Shown here piece after piece: positions 34,733-42,970 of a DNA stretch of 64,000 nt. The stretch is from the NCBI RefSeq assembly GCF_000316115.1, contig NZ_JH993793.1, positions 519,517 to 583,516 on the forward strand. Direction: 5' to 3'. This stretch comes from Leptolyngbya sp. PCC 7375. GTDB lineage: Bacteria; Cyanobacteriota; Cyanobacteriia; Phormidesmidales; Phormidesmidaceae. Under the pieces are notes generated by a model. That model saw only the letters and a program-made list of their open reading frames with translations, did not search any database and was not told where the DNA came from. How positions within the stretch are numbered: the first letter of the stretch is position 1; each line of letters begins with the position of its first letter. The position numbers were made by a program, and so were the translations under genes.

Positions 34733-36200
34733 GATGCCTGTCCAAGTGTTAAATAGCAAACAGAGAAAAAGGGTTGAGAAGGTATCCGGTACGCTAAAGC
34801 CAGTCAAGGATAGAGAGGTGTGCCGTGTTATCCGAAATCGTTCAGAGATTTGCCCAAGAAAGCCCTATCAGCGTAATGATGCGAGGGGCGATGGAGTTGG
34901 TCTTCCGTCCTGAGCGGTTGGATGACATCTTTGAGCGCCATGCCAAAGTTCAGTATCAGCGAGAACTGCTCTTCTCGACCTTGGTGAACCTGTTGAGTTT
35001 AGTGGTGTGTGGCATTCATCCGTCGATGAATGCGGCCTACCGCAAAAAGGCCGACGAGATGAACGTCACCCGGAATGCAGTGTACGAGAAACTCAATGGC
35101 GTTGAACCGCAGGTGAGTCGTGCGGTACTCAAAGAAACGGCTGCCGAGTTGTCTACCTTGATGGATACGATGGGCGGTAAAAGTGCCCCACTCTTGCCAG
35201 GGTATGACATTCGTATTTTAGATGGCAATGGGCTGGCGGCGACGGAACGGCGATTGAAAGTATTACGCGAGGTGGCCTCAGCCCCGTTGCCGGGAAAATC
35301 CCTAGTGGTGCTCGATCCAGAAAGACGTCTAGCCGTGGACATTTTTCCCTGTGAAGATGGTCATACTCAAGAACGTCGATTGTTTAGCCAGGTGCTGAGC
35401 GTGGTGCGCTCAGGAGAGGTCTGGGTCGCTGACCGTAACATGTGTACCCAACAGTTTTTGGTTGAAATTGCCCAGCACGATGCCGCTTTTGTGATTCGTG
35501 AGCATCAGAATCTACCCTACCAAGCGCTCAGTGATCTGATATTTATCGAGACCGGGGAAGCCGGGGAGATTTTTGAACAGGATATCGAAATACAGTACAA
35601 CGGGCACCGGGTTGAATTGCGACGAGTTGTCCTCCGACTGGCAACGCCAACCCGGCATGACGATACTGAGATTGTCGTGCTCACCACCCTACCAACGGCG
35701 GTGGCAGATGCATCGACGAGTCTGCGATTGTATCGAAACCGTTGGCGAGTGGAAGGCTTATTTTTGACGGTGACGATGAACTTTGAGGGGGAAATCAAGA
35801 CCTTAGCCTACCCCAAAGCCGCTCTGTTCAGCTTTACCTTAGCGTTGGTGGCGTACAACATTCTGGCCATTATCAAAGGGGCATTGGCCAGTGTTCATGG
35901 GGTAGAGACTATTGAAGAGACGGTGTCTGATTTCTATGTAGTCGATGAGCTACAGGGGGTGTATCGAGGCATGATGATTGCCATTCCGCCTGAGCATTGG
36001 CAAGGGTTTCAGGCTCTTTCCTTAATCGCGATGGCTCAACAACTCAAAGCACTTGCCAAACAAGTCAATCTGAAGCGATTTCGAAAACAACCTCGCAAAC
36101 CGAAGAAAAAGAAGAAGGCGCTCGTTCGCGATCCCAAAAAGCCACATGTTGCTACTGCTAGACTTTTATCTGACCAATAATTAACACTTGGACAGGCATC
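34733..36200 (+). mobile_element. Intact IS4-family insertion sequence
   Basis: 1,468 bp bounded by perfect 20-bp inverted repeats (GATGCCTGTCCAAGTGTTAA at 34733-34752, complement at 36181-36200). It is flanked by an 11-bp direct repeat GCTATAGATAC (34722-34732 and 36201-36211), a target duplication of IS4-family length. The transposase frame is uninterrupted. A clean duplication indicates recent insertion. Confidence 0.93.
34825..36180 (+). CDS. IS4-family transposase
   Basis: 451 residues from GTG 34825 (preceded by GAGAGGTG). DDE acidic residues are visible in IRILDGNGL (Asp about 133) and VWVADRNM (Asp about 193), and the family YREK-like signature appears as YRNRWRVEGLF. The C-terminus is Lys/Arg-rich (RKPKKKKKALVRD). 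The gene fills the IS, with its stop just before the right inverted repeat. Likely functional. Confidence 0.92.
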   Translation: MLSEIVQRFAQESPISVMMRGAMELVFRPERLDDIFERHAKVQYQRELLFSTLVNLLSLVVCGIHPSMNAAYRKKADEMNVTRNAVYEKLNGVEPQVSRAVLKETAAELSTLMDTMGGKSAPLLPGYDIRILDGNGLAATERRLKVLREVASAPLPGKSLVVLDPERRLAVDIFPCEDGHTQERRLFSQVLSVVRSGEVWVADRNMCTQQFLVEIAQHDAAFVIREHQNLPYQALSDLIFIETGEAGEIFEQDIEIQYNGHRVELRRVVLRLATPTRHDDTEIVVLTTLPTAVADASTSLRLYRNRWRVEGLFLTVTMNFEGEIKTLAYPKAALFSFTLALVAYNILAIIKGALASVHGVETIEETVSDFYVVDELQGVYRGMMIAIPPEHWQGFQALSLIAMAQQLKALAKQVNLKRFRKQPRKPKKKKKALVRDPKKPHVATARLLSDQ

Positions 36201-36269
36201 GCTATAGATACATACTAAAAACTCTCTCAACTATAACAAGGCCGCAAGGTCTCTTCCCCAGATACCTAA

Positions 36270-36392
36270 CTGAAGAAAGCAGACGTCATTGAGGCGATTG
36301 ATGGCATTGCTGGGCTGATGGAACAGGTGTTGAAAAACGAGAAATTGACGATGACGCAGTTATTGTTTAACCCCCATCTGGAGAGAGTCTAA
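36270..36392 (+). pseudogene. 3' remnant of an unidentified gene
   Basis: A 40-codon frame (KKADVIEAIDGIAGLMEQVLKNEKLTMTQLLFNPHLERV) ends in TAA whose last base is the A of the next gene's ATG (TAATG). Such tight overlap shows it was the end of an upstream operon gene. Its 5' part is gone, with an in-frame stop at 36267. Function not recognised. Confidence 0.5.
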
Positions 36393-36880
36393 TGTCCAAC
36401 AGTTTGATCACTAGCCATCGTGAACTCAAGCTTTATGAAATTTCCTTTGACAGTGCTATGCAAACCTTCAATCTGGTGCAGGATTTTCCACCGGAAGAAC
36501 GAGCTTTATTGACTGATCAAATCCTTAAATCGTCTCGTTCGGTCTGTGCCAATCTAGTTGAACGGCTACGACGGCAAAAACAGGCTGCCAGAACAGCCGC
36601 AAAACGACAGCGTCATCTGGAACGGAGCCACAATAGGATTTCATTACGAGGGTTGCCCAAGGCAATTGCAGCTAAAATACGGGAGGTGATGACAGCTATT
36701 GATCAGGGTGCTCAGTACTGGCAGCTTGCAGGGAAACAACTGACTCATTGGCGGCAGATGATTAGAATCCCAGTGACTCGGCGGTATCGGTTACTGTGTC
36801 AGGCTGATGGGGATGGGGTAAAACTATTGACCCATGAGGATTACAATAAGTTAGTAAGTAATCCTCGACGGATGAAATGA
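36392..36880 (+). CDS. Four-helix-bundle (23S rRNA-IVP-like) N-terminus joined to a toxin-like C-terminus
   Basis: 162 residues. Residues 1-65 (YEISFDSAMQTFNLVQDFPPEERALLTDQILKSSRSVCANLVE) match the widespread four-helix-bundle family encoded as 23S rRNA intervening-sequence proteins. Instead of that family's next helices, the sequence turns basic (RRQKQAARTAAKRQRH) and ends with RIPVTRRYRLLCQADGDGVKLLTHEDYNK, a pattern like RelE/ParE-type or small cyanobacterial toxin C-termini. It therefore looks chimeric. The start overlaps the stop of the upstream remnant. Function unknown. Confidence 0.55.
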   Translation: MSNSLITSHRELKLYEISFDSAMQTFNLVQDFPPEERALLTDQILKSSRSVCANLVERLRRQKQAARTAAKRQRHLERSHNRISLRGLPKAIAAKIREVMTAIDQGAQYWQLAGKQLTHWRQMIRIPVTRRYRLLCQADGDGVKLLTHEDYNKLVSNPRRMK

Positions 36881-37096
36881 TGATCAACGCTAGCTGTATC
36901 TATGGGGTTCTGGCGATCCCCGAAACGCTTATTATTTCGTCAAACCTCCTAGATGCATTGACAAGCAAAGCTTTCAGACGTTTTCCACAGGGCATTATTG
37001 AGAATGGTTCCTGGGTGAATGATTGCAGGCTTGCCCCCCATAGATTTGGGTGGTTAGAATGCCTGCATAGAGCGGCTTCTAAAAGGTGGCCCTCAT

Positions 37097-37979
37097 GACT
37101 TCTCTCGAAGTCGAACTAATGGAAACCAAACAAAAGGCGGAAGGATGAAGGCGGAAGGATGAAGGGAGGCTATCCCTCATCGCGACAATTACTGCTTTTG
37201 GAGATATCCCACAACACAATATAACTTGCACTCTGCGATATCCTCTTCCGCCTTCCGCCTTCTCTCTTCATCCTTACAACGTCTTCTCTCGAAGTCGAAC
37301 TAATGGAAACACTTCGAAAGACGGAAGGATGAAGGCGGAAGGATGAAGTGGGCATACCCCAAGCAGCATCAACGATTGCTTTTTAGGATGGTCCCACTAG
37401 CAAAACACTTCGCACTCTGCGATATCCTCTTCCGCCTTCCGTCTTCCCGCTTCATCCTTACAACGTCTTCTCTCGAAGTCGAACTAATGGAAACACTTCG
37501 AAAGGCGGAAGGATGAGGGATGAAGGATGAAGGGAGGCTATCCCCCATCGCGACAATTACTGCTTTTGGAGATATCCCACAACACAATATAACTTGCACT
37601 CTGGGATTTCCCCTTTCCGCCTTCCGCCTTCCCGCTTCATCCTTACAACGTCTTCTCTCGAAGTCGAACTAATGGAAACACTTCGAAAGGCGGAAGGATG
37701 AAGGCGGAAGGATGAAGGGAGGCTATCCCTCATCGCGACAATTACTGCTTTTGGAGATATCCCACAACACAATATAACTTGCACTCTGCGATATCCTCTT
37801 CCGCCTTCCGCCTTCTCTCTTCATCCTTACAACGTCTTCTCTCGAAGTCGAACTAATGGAAACACGTCGAAAGACGGAAGGCGGAAGGATGAAGGATGAA
37901 GTGGGCATATCCTAAACAGCGTCAACGGTTGCTTTTTAGAATGCTCCTAATCGCAAAACACTTCGCACTTTGCGATATC
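37097..37979 (-). repeat. ~184-bp tandem array: CRISPR-like repeat cores separated by hairpin-forming heptamer units
   Basis: On the minus strand a 28-nt core starting GTTTCCATTAGTTCGACTTC and ending GAGAGAAG occurs five times (about 37097, 37281, 37465, 37650 and 37834 on the plus strand). Spacing is 184-185 bp. In the last four copies it is followed by ACGTTGTAAGG. The first 14 bases equal the start of the CRISPR repeat at 47141, and both keep an ACTTC/GAAG stem. The intervening ~145 bp are not unique spacers: each starts with GGCGGAAGGATGAAG-type units and ends with their complement, forming a long hairpin. Two spacer subtypes occur (A, C, D versus B, E). Confidence 0.8.
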
Positions 37980-38070
37980 CTCTTCCGCCTTCCGCCTTCC
38001 GCCCTCCCTCTTCCGCCTTCCGCCCTCCCTCTTCCGCCTTCCCTCTTCCCTCTTCCGCCTTCCCTTCGCC
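37980..38070. repeat. Heptamer (STRR-type) tandem repeat
   Basis: About 13 consecutive seven-base units, mainly CTTCCGC, CCTCCCT and CTTCCCT, at the right end of the 184-bp array. Heptanucleotide arrays are typical of cyanobacterial genomes. The array abuts the 3' end of the ATPase gene. Confidence 0.8.
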
Positions 38071-38077
38071 TTGAACC

Positions 38078-39619
38078 TCAACCACGAATAACAGTAATCC
38101 TTCGACCGCTCGGTGAATCAACCTGCTCTGAGCTGACACGTTGTGCAATCGGAGGTTGACCCTCACGTTGATCAAAAATTACCAGCCAGCCAGCCGCCTG
38201 CTCCAACCCTGACAAATACCCATCAAGCTGTTCCAAACCAACAACTAACGGATCCGAACGACCCTGCCGCCAAACTTTCAGCTCAATACCAAGAACAATA
38301 TCCTGATAACGCAAACACAGATCCATCCGATCAGAACCGATCGCATATTCCCGTTCAAGAGTACCCCCACCATTCACCACACGATGGAGAAACGCCATCA
38401 TCACAATATGGGGAGCAATCTCGTGATAGCTAACATTTTGTAGCAACGGCTGACCATGCTGCCGCCAAAAATCTAGAAATGCAGTCAGCAGCTTATCCGT
38501 ATCCAAATGACCATCATCAGTAAGCCAGGTAGGCTGAATGTAGTTTAGTGACACCGACGTCGAAAACGCCAACATACGTGGCATCACCTCCCGATAGATC
38601 GGATTAGCAATCACCAGGCTATTAGCCGCATCCAGACGACATAACCCCAAATCCAAAACAAAATCAATATCATCAGGAGGAACATCCCCCAGCGGCAGCC
38701 CCGCCAGCATCGGCTCTAAAATCGCCTTAACCCTTGGCTCCTGCAACCGTTTAGCAAGACTATCAATGTGCGTATCACGACGTTGGATCAAGCGTTCTTT
38801 AGCCTGATTAACAAGCTCTGGAGTAATCATCGTCGCTGTCTCTGGAGCAATCACCTCTACCAGCTGACGAGCCAGCGCATTCACCAGCCACGGCTGTCCC
38901 TGAGTCAGCATGTAGACTTGATCCATCACCTCCGGCGCAAACATTTGACCTGTCGCCACTATATGCTGATCATAAAGCGTAGCAATTTCCAACTGGGTAA
39001 AGTTACGTAATGTCAGGGATTCCACCTTAATATTAAAAGGACTAGCCGTTTGGAGACGATCACTACCACCAGAGGCCAGCTTATAATCACGAACATCACG
39101 TAAGCCGATCAGAGCAACCGTATGGGGAAAAGCCCGAGGACGAGCAGCATAGCCTGAACGCAGTTGACGCAGCAGAGACATCAAAGGTTGGTCCTGAAGA
39201 GCATCAACTTCATCAATAAACAGAGCCAGAGGACGGGGACAAACCTTAGCCCAAGCACGCAGAGCAGAACGGAGCGCCTGACTAGGTTCAGCAGCAGGCC
39301 AGGATGGAGGCAAAAGCTCTTCCGGTAATTGATCCTCAGCATCTTCCCGCCAGGCTTGAAGAACAGCACGTTCAATCGCACTGATATCATTACCAAGAGG
39401 AACACCACTTTCCACAGAAACCAGAACAGACGCATACTGACCACTGGCGGTTAACTCCTTGGCCAGGGCAAGCATTGCCGTAGTTTTACCCGTCTGACGA
39501 GGCGCATGAATAACGAAGTAACTGCGCTGGGCAATCAGCTTTTTCAGCTGTGGCAAACGAGCAGTAGCAGGCAGCATGTAATGAATTGGGTGTGATTCTT
39601 TTAGGGTAAAGGTTTGCAA
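38078..39619 (-). CDS. AAA-like ATPase with C-terminal PD-(D/E)XK nuclease-like domain
   Basis: 513 residues. Walker A APRQTGKTT (39-47) and Walker B ALFIDEVDAL (131-140) lie in an ORC/Cdc6-like ATPase half, with a winged-helix-type middle. The C-terminus has SDRMDLCLRYQDIVLGIELKVWR (about 432-455), where D...ELK is a PD-(D/E)XK signature, as in the cyanobacterial AAA-ATPase/PDDEXK_9-type proteins. These genes multiply in cyanobacterial genomes and behave like selfish or mobile genes; exact role unknown. The gene ends directly against the heptamer array. A strong hairpin lies upstream of its start. Confidence 0.8.
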   Translation of the reverse strand: MQTFTLKESHPIHYMLPATARLPQLKKLIAQRSYFVIHAPRQTGKTTAMLALAKELTASGQYASVLVSVESGVPLGNDISAIERAVLQAWREDAEDQLPEELLPPSWPAAEPSQALRSALRAWAKVCPRPLALFIDEVDALQDQPLMSLLRQLRSGYAARPRAFPHTVALIGLRDVRDYKLASGGSDRLQTASPFNIKVESLTLRNFTQLEIATLYDQHIVATGQMFAPEVMDQVYMLTQGQPWLVNALARQLVEVIAPETATMITPELVNQAKERLIQRRDTHIDSLAKRLQEPRVKAILEPMLAGLPLGDVPPDDIDFVLDLGLCRLDAANSLVIANPIYREVMPRMLAFSTSVSLNYIQPTWLTDDGHLDTDKLLTAFLDFWRQHGQPLLQNVSYHEIAPHIVMMAFLHRVVNGGGTLEREYAIGSDRMDLCLRYQDIVLGIELKVWRQGRSDPLVVGLEQLDGYLSGLEQAAGWLVIFDQREGQPPIAQRVSSEQVDSPSGRRITVIRG

Positions 39620-39673
39620 CGCAGATTAAGTCTATTGAATAGAATTTGGTAGATTTTAGGGGTCTGAAAGTTC

Positions 39674-39701
39674 AATCTATCTCTCAAAAAAGAGATAGAT
39701 T
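39674..39701. other. Perfect 11-bp hairpin
   Basis: AATCTATCTCT and its complement AGAGATAGATT flank the loop CAAAAA. It lies 55 nt upstream of the ATPase gene (minus) and 50 nt before the ISKra4 remnant (plus). It could be a terminator, a regulatory stem or part of the IS end. Confidence 0.6.
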
Positions 39702-39751
39702 CGACGAAAAAAATAATTGTCTCGTGTGCCTGTATCCTCTCCATTCGAATC

Positions 39752-41267
39752 ATGCCAACAGACCTAAGTCTTAGCTTTTTTGAGTCAGCGTTAGCGCAGT
39801 TTAATGAACTCGTCGATAGGTTGAGTTCAGCTGATAGCCAAAATTGGGAGCATGGAAAACTAGAACGTTATATCCATGAGTCGGGCACAGAACTTTTGCG
39901 ACGGTTATATCAAGGCCATCTCGACTTGCGTTACGCATCAGAGGACTACCAAAGCGAGGTCGTCGGTAGCGATGGAGAAACCCGCCCCCATCGTCGAAAA
40001 CAGACCCAACGGAACCTCGAAACGCTGTTTGGGGAAGTGACCTTAAACCGAGTGGGATACAGCACCCAAAAACCTGAGGTCAGTGCCCTGTACCCGTCAG
40101 ATGGGATCTTGAATTTGCCGCCGGACAAATACTCGGATGAACTCCGAAAACGAGTCGCGGTGGAAGCGTCGAAAGTATCGTTTTCAGAAACGAGTCGGAC
40201 CATAAGCTCGACGACAGGGGGGGCGATTGGTAAACGCCAAATGTGAAGAGGTGACGGTAAAAAGTGGCCCCAAGACTTTTGAGGGACTTTTTATGCCTCA
40301 ACGGGCGATAGACCGACGAGTTGCCAGTGATGAGCTATTAAGTGATTACCACTGATGGTAAGGGGATTGTGATGCATCCATCAGATCTGCGAGAAGCCCC
40401 CGGCCAAAGCCGCTCAAAAAGGCCAAGGACTCACCGTCAAAACGTACTCGCTTAAGTCCCGGTCAAAAGCGTCAGCGTAAACGAATGGCCACAGTCGCAT
40501 CGGTGTATCATGTGCCTCGATACCCCCGTCAAGCCGACGATATCATCGGTGACCAACGGGACCCGCCCGTGCGACCAGTGATTAGTGACAAACGAGTGTG
40601 GGCCAGTGTTGAGCAAGACGCTAAAACGGTCATTGAACATGCGTTTGTCGAAGCCTCGACTCGAGACCCGGACCATCAACGCGACTGGGTTGTCCTGGTA
40701 GATGGTGAACTCCATCAATTAGCCACACTCAACGCCATGGCCCGAAAGCAAGACGTGACGGTGACTATCGTGCTCGATTTCATTCATGTTCTCGAATATG
40801 TTTGGAAAGCGGCTTTTTGTTTCTTCTCATCTGGTAGTGAGGAGGCCGAGACTTGGGTCCAAGAGAGAGCCTTACGCATTCTACAAGGTAAAGCCAGTGA
40901 TGTGGCGGCCGGTATTCGGCGTAGCGCCACCCTACAAAATCTAGACACAAAAGCACGAGAGAACGTTGACAAGTGCGCTGATTATTTGTTGAAAAATCGG
41001 CCGTATTTGTTGTATGACGAGTACTTAGATCGGGGGTATCCCATTGCCTCAGGTGTGATTGAAGGCGCGTGCAGGCATTTAGTCAATGACCGCATGGAGA
41101 TCACCGGTGCCCGCTGGCGCTTAGATCGTGCTGAAGCCGTTCTGCGGATTCGCGCACTCAGAGCCAGTGATGATTTCGAGGCCTATTGGGAGTTTCACAA
41201 AGTCCAAGAGTTCAAACGCAATCATGCCAATAAGTTTCTCGAACCGGAGAGATTCTTGACTGCTTAA
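39752..41267 (+). pseudogene. ISKra4-family transposase, disrupted
   Basis: The N-terminal piece (39752-40246) has the family pattern GKLERYIHESGTELLRRLYQGHLDLR and LFGEVTLNRVGY. The catalytic piece (40485-41267) has VVLVDGELHQL, VLDFIHVLEYVWKA and SGVIEGACRHLVNDRMEITGARW. The two lie in different frames, and the stretch 40247-40484 cannot be read through, so the gene is broken by indels. No element ends were identified. Non-functional remnant. Confidence 0.85.
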
Positions 41268-41562
41268 TGCTTTACAGAGAAAGAGCCGCACCCTAATGAA
41301 TTTCGGGGTCGCAAGGCCCTGCAGTATTAAAAAATTTTGGCGGCAGGGGAACCATAGAAAACAAAAGCGACACACATCGATCAGTATTGTAAGTGGTTTG
41401 ACCCCATTCAGGACAAGCTTCTAAAGCGCCCGTTTTAGTCTCCTCAGTTTATTCTCTCTTCTCACGGGCAACACTCTTAGTGTCGGCGACATCTCACTTT
41501 AACCTTTTACGCTCTTCTCACCAATCTTTCTCAAACCCCTGACCAATCTCCCTAAATCGTCT

Positions 41563-41747
41563 TCATTCAAGCTGATGAAAGTAACGATTACGAATACGGG
41601 TCAAAATTTGAATATCACTATCAGTCAGCGTAGGTAACTCCCCGTGCCACTCAGAGAAAAAATTAGGTCACCACTACGTTCGAGACCAAAGCTATCTCGC
41701 AGATATTTAAGGGTTGTCCCTTCAGAAATAGCAATTGTTTGAACCAT
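41563..41747 (-). pseudogene. 5' fragment of a cyanobacterial hypothetical/restriction-R-like protein, frameshifted
   Basis: From ATG 41747 the frame reads MVQTIAISEGTTLKYLRDSFG...LIFS. After a two-base slip it continues EWHGELPTLTDSDIQILTRIRNRYFHQLE to a stop. The MVQT start followed by EW-ELP-LT patterns is typical of the N-terminus of a large cyanobacterial family often annotated as type I restriction-like proteins. Only the beginning survives. The rest of 41268-41756 shows no gene. Confidence 0.4.
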
Positions 41748-41825
41748 AGTAAGTAGGTGGACTCAATCTTCTATAAGATAGAAGAGGATCTAGAGGATCT
41801 AGTTAAGTCCAGTATTTATGAGTCC

Positions 41826-42490
41826 ATGCCAGCCCCCTTACGTGTCATCCTAACCGAAGCTGAAGAGAAGACTCTATCAGAACTCCGTATTGCCAGTTGT
41901 GTCCCGTATCGAGTTCGAGACCGGGCTCACATCGTTCTACTGAACGCACGAGGCTGGAACGCTCCCGCCATAGCCGATATTTTCAACTGCCATGAACATA
42001 CGGTACGTACAACTATCAAACGCTGGCAAGCAGAGGGACTAGGTGGACTCTGGGAGGCTGACGGACGGGGGCGCAAACCCACTTGGGAACCGGAGGACCT
42101 AGCGTATCTGGAGCACTGTTTAGATACAGACGAGCGCACCTACAATAGCGTTCAACTAGCCGCTAAACTCAACCAAGAGCGAAACGTCAAACTCGGCCCA
42201 ACCCAGGTACGTCGCCTACTCAAAAAAAGAAGTTTGCCTGGAAGCGAATCCGCCAGAGTCATCTAAATAAGCAAGACCCGGTCGCTAAAGCACTGGCCCG
42301 TAAACAATTAGCGATGCTTGAGGCCGCGGCCGCCGCTGGTCATATTGACTTGAAGTATTTAGATGAAACTGGGTGTTGTCTATGGTCCCCGGTTAGCTAT
42401 ACCTACAGCCGCATTGGTCAGCAGAAACGCATGGAACAGACAGACCGTCGAGGCAAACGAGTGAGTATCTTGGGGGTCTGGGATCTCGGC
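41826..42490 (+). pseudogene. IS630-family transposase, 3'-truncated
   Basis: Start MPAPLRVILTEAEEKTLSELR at 41826, followed by a helix-turn-helix region (APAIADIFNCHEHTVRTTIKRW). At a run of seven A near 42220 the frame changes by -1 and continues KFAWKRIRQSHLNKQDP...HIDLKYLDETGCCLWSPVSYTYSRIGQQKR. That includes the first catalytic Asp of the DDE triad. The -1 shift at an A run is a normal programmed site in cyanobacterial IS630 elements. The protein then stops matching at GVWDLGT, where unrelated coding sequence begins. The second half of the catalytic domain is missing. Confidence 0.8.
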
Positions 42491-42970
42491 ACTGGTTCTT
42501 CAAAAATAACCTTGAAGATGCTAAGCAAGTCGCAGGTCAGATGGTAAGAGATGAACTTGATAAACGAATCAAAGAACGAGTAGATGTAGAATTTCAGGAT
42601 TTGGTGAGAAGTATGCGACCTGAACGCGTTGTCAGTCAAACTCGTATTGGCTATTACCTACCTGATACTCCACAAGAACCTCGCGAATTTTTCTTAGTTA
42701 AAAATCGTGGTTTTCGTCAAGTGATATTTTGTAATCGACTATCTGATGTCCAACGTTCAGATGCCGATGTAATAATTTTAGACGTCCAAAACTGGAAGAC
42801 TAACTCCGGAACACGTATTGTTCAACTAGATAACAGAGGACAACTAGTTGATGAAAGTGAAAAGCAAGTAAGAGAACAGATTGAGTCTTTACTGAATATA
42901 CCCTCCCTTAAAAATATTGTGCTTATCGTTTATGTTCGTGGCAATGTAAACCATTTGCGCAATTCTAAAT
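42490..42970 (+). pseudogene. Gene fragment truncated at both ends by mobile elements
   Basis: An open frame WFFKNNLEDAKQVAGQMVRDELDKRIKERVDVEFQDLVRS... begins at the break in the IS630 remnant and runs to the right-hand IS. The last residues before its stop (FEWVTT) are encoded by that IS's inverted repeat, not by the gene. The middle (GYYLPDTPQEPREFF, VIILDVQNWK) is not recognised. Both the original start and end are missing. Confidence 0.55.

Noticed and set aside
34491..34913. 140-codon frame spanning the left IS4 boundary
   Set aside because: It crosses the inverted repeat and target duplication, so it cannot be an original gene, and its composition is not protein-like.
36877..37098. 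73-codon frame starting at the stop of the four-helix-bundle gene
   Set aside because: It has a suggestive start overlap, but no recognisable composition or motif, and it runs into the repeat array.
37097..37862. Calling the 184-bp array a conventional CRISPR
   Set aside because: Spacers are about 145 bp, mutually similar and self-complementary. Only the repeat core resembles CRISPR.
37170..37908. Repeated small minus-strand frames encoding STSREDVVRMKREGG-like peptides
   Set aside because: They are translations of the 184-bp repeats. Identical peptides recur because the DNA repeats, with no ribosome-binding sites of note.
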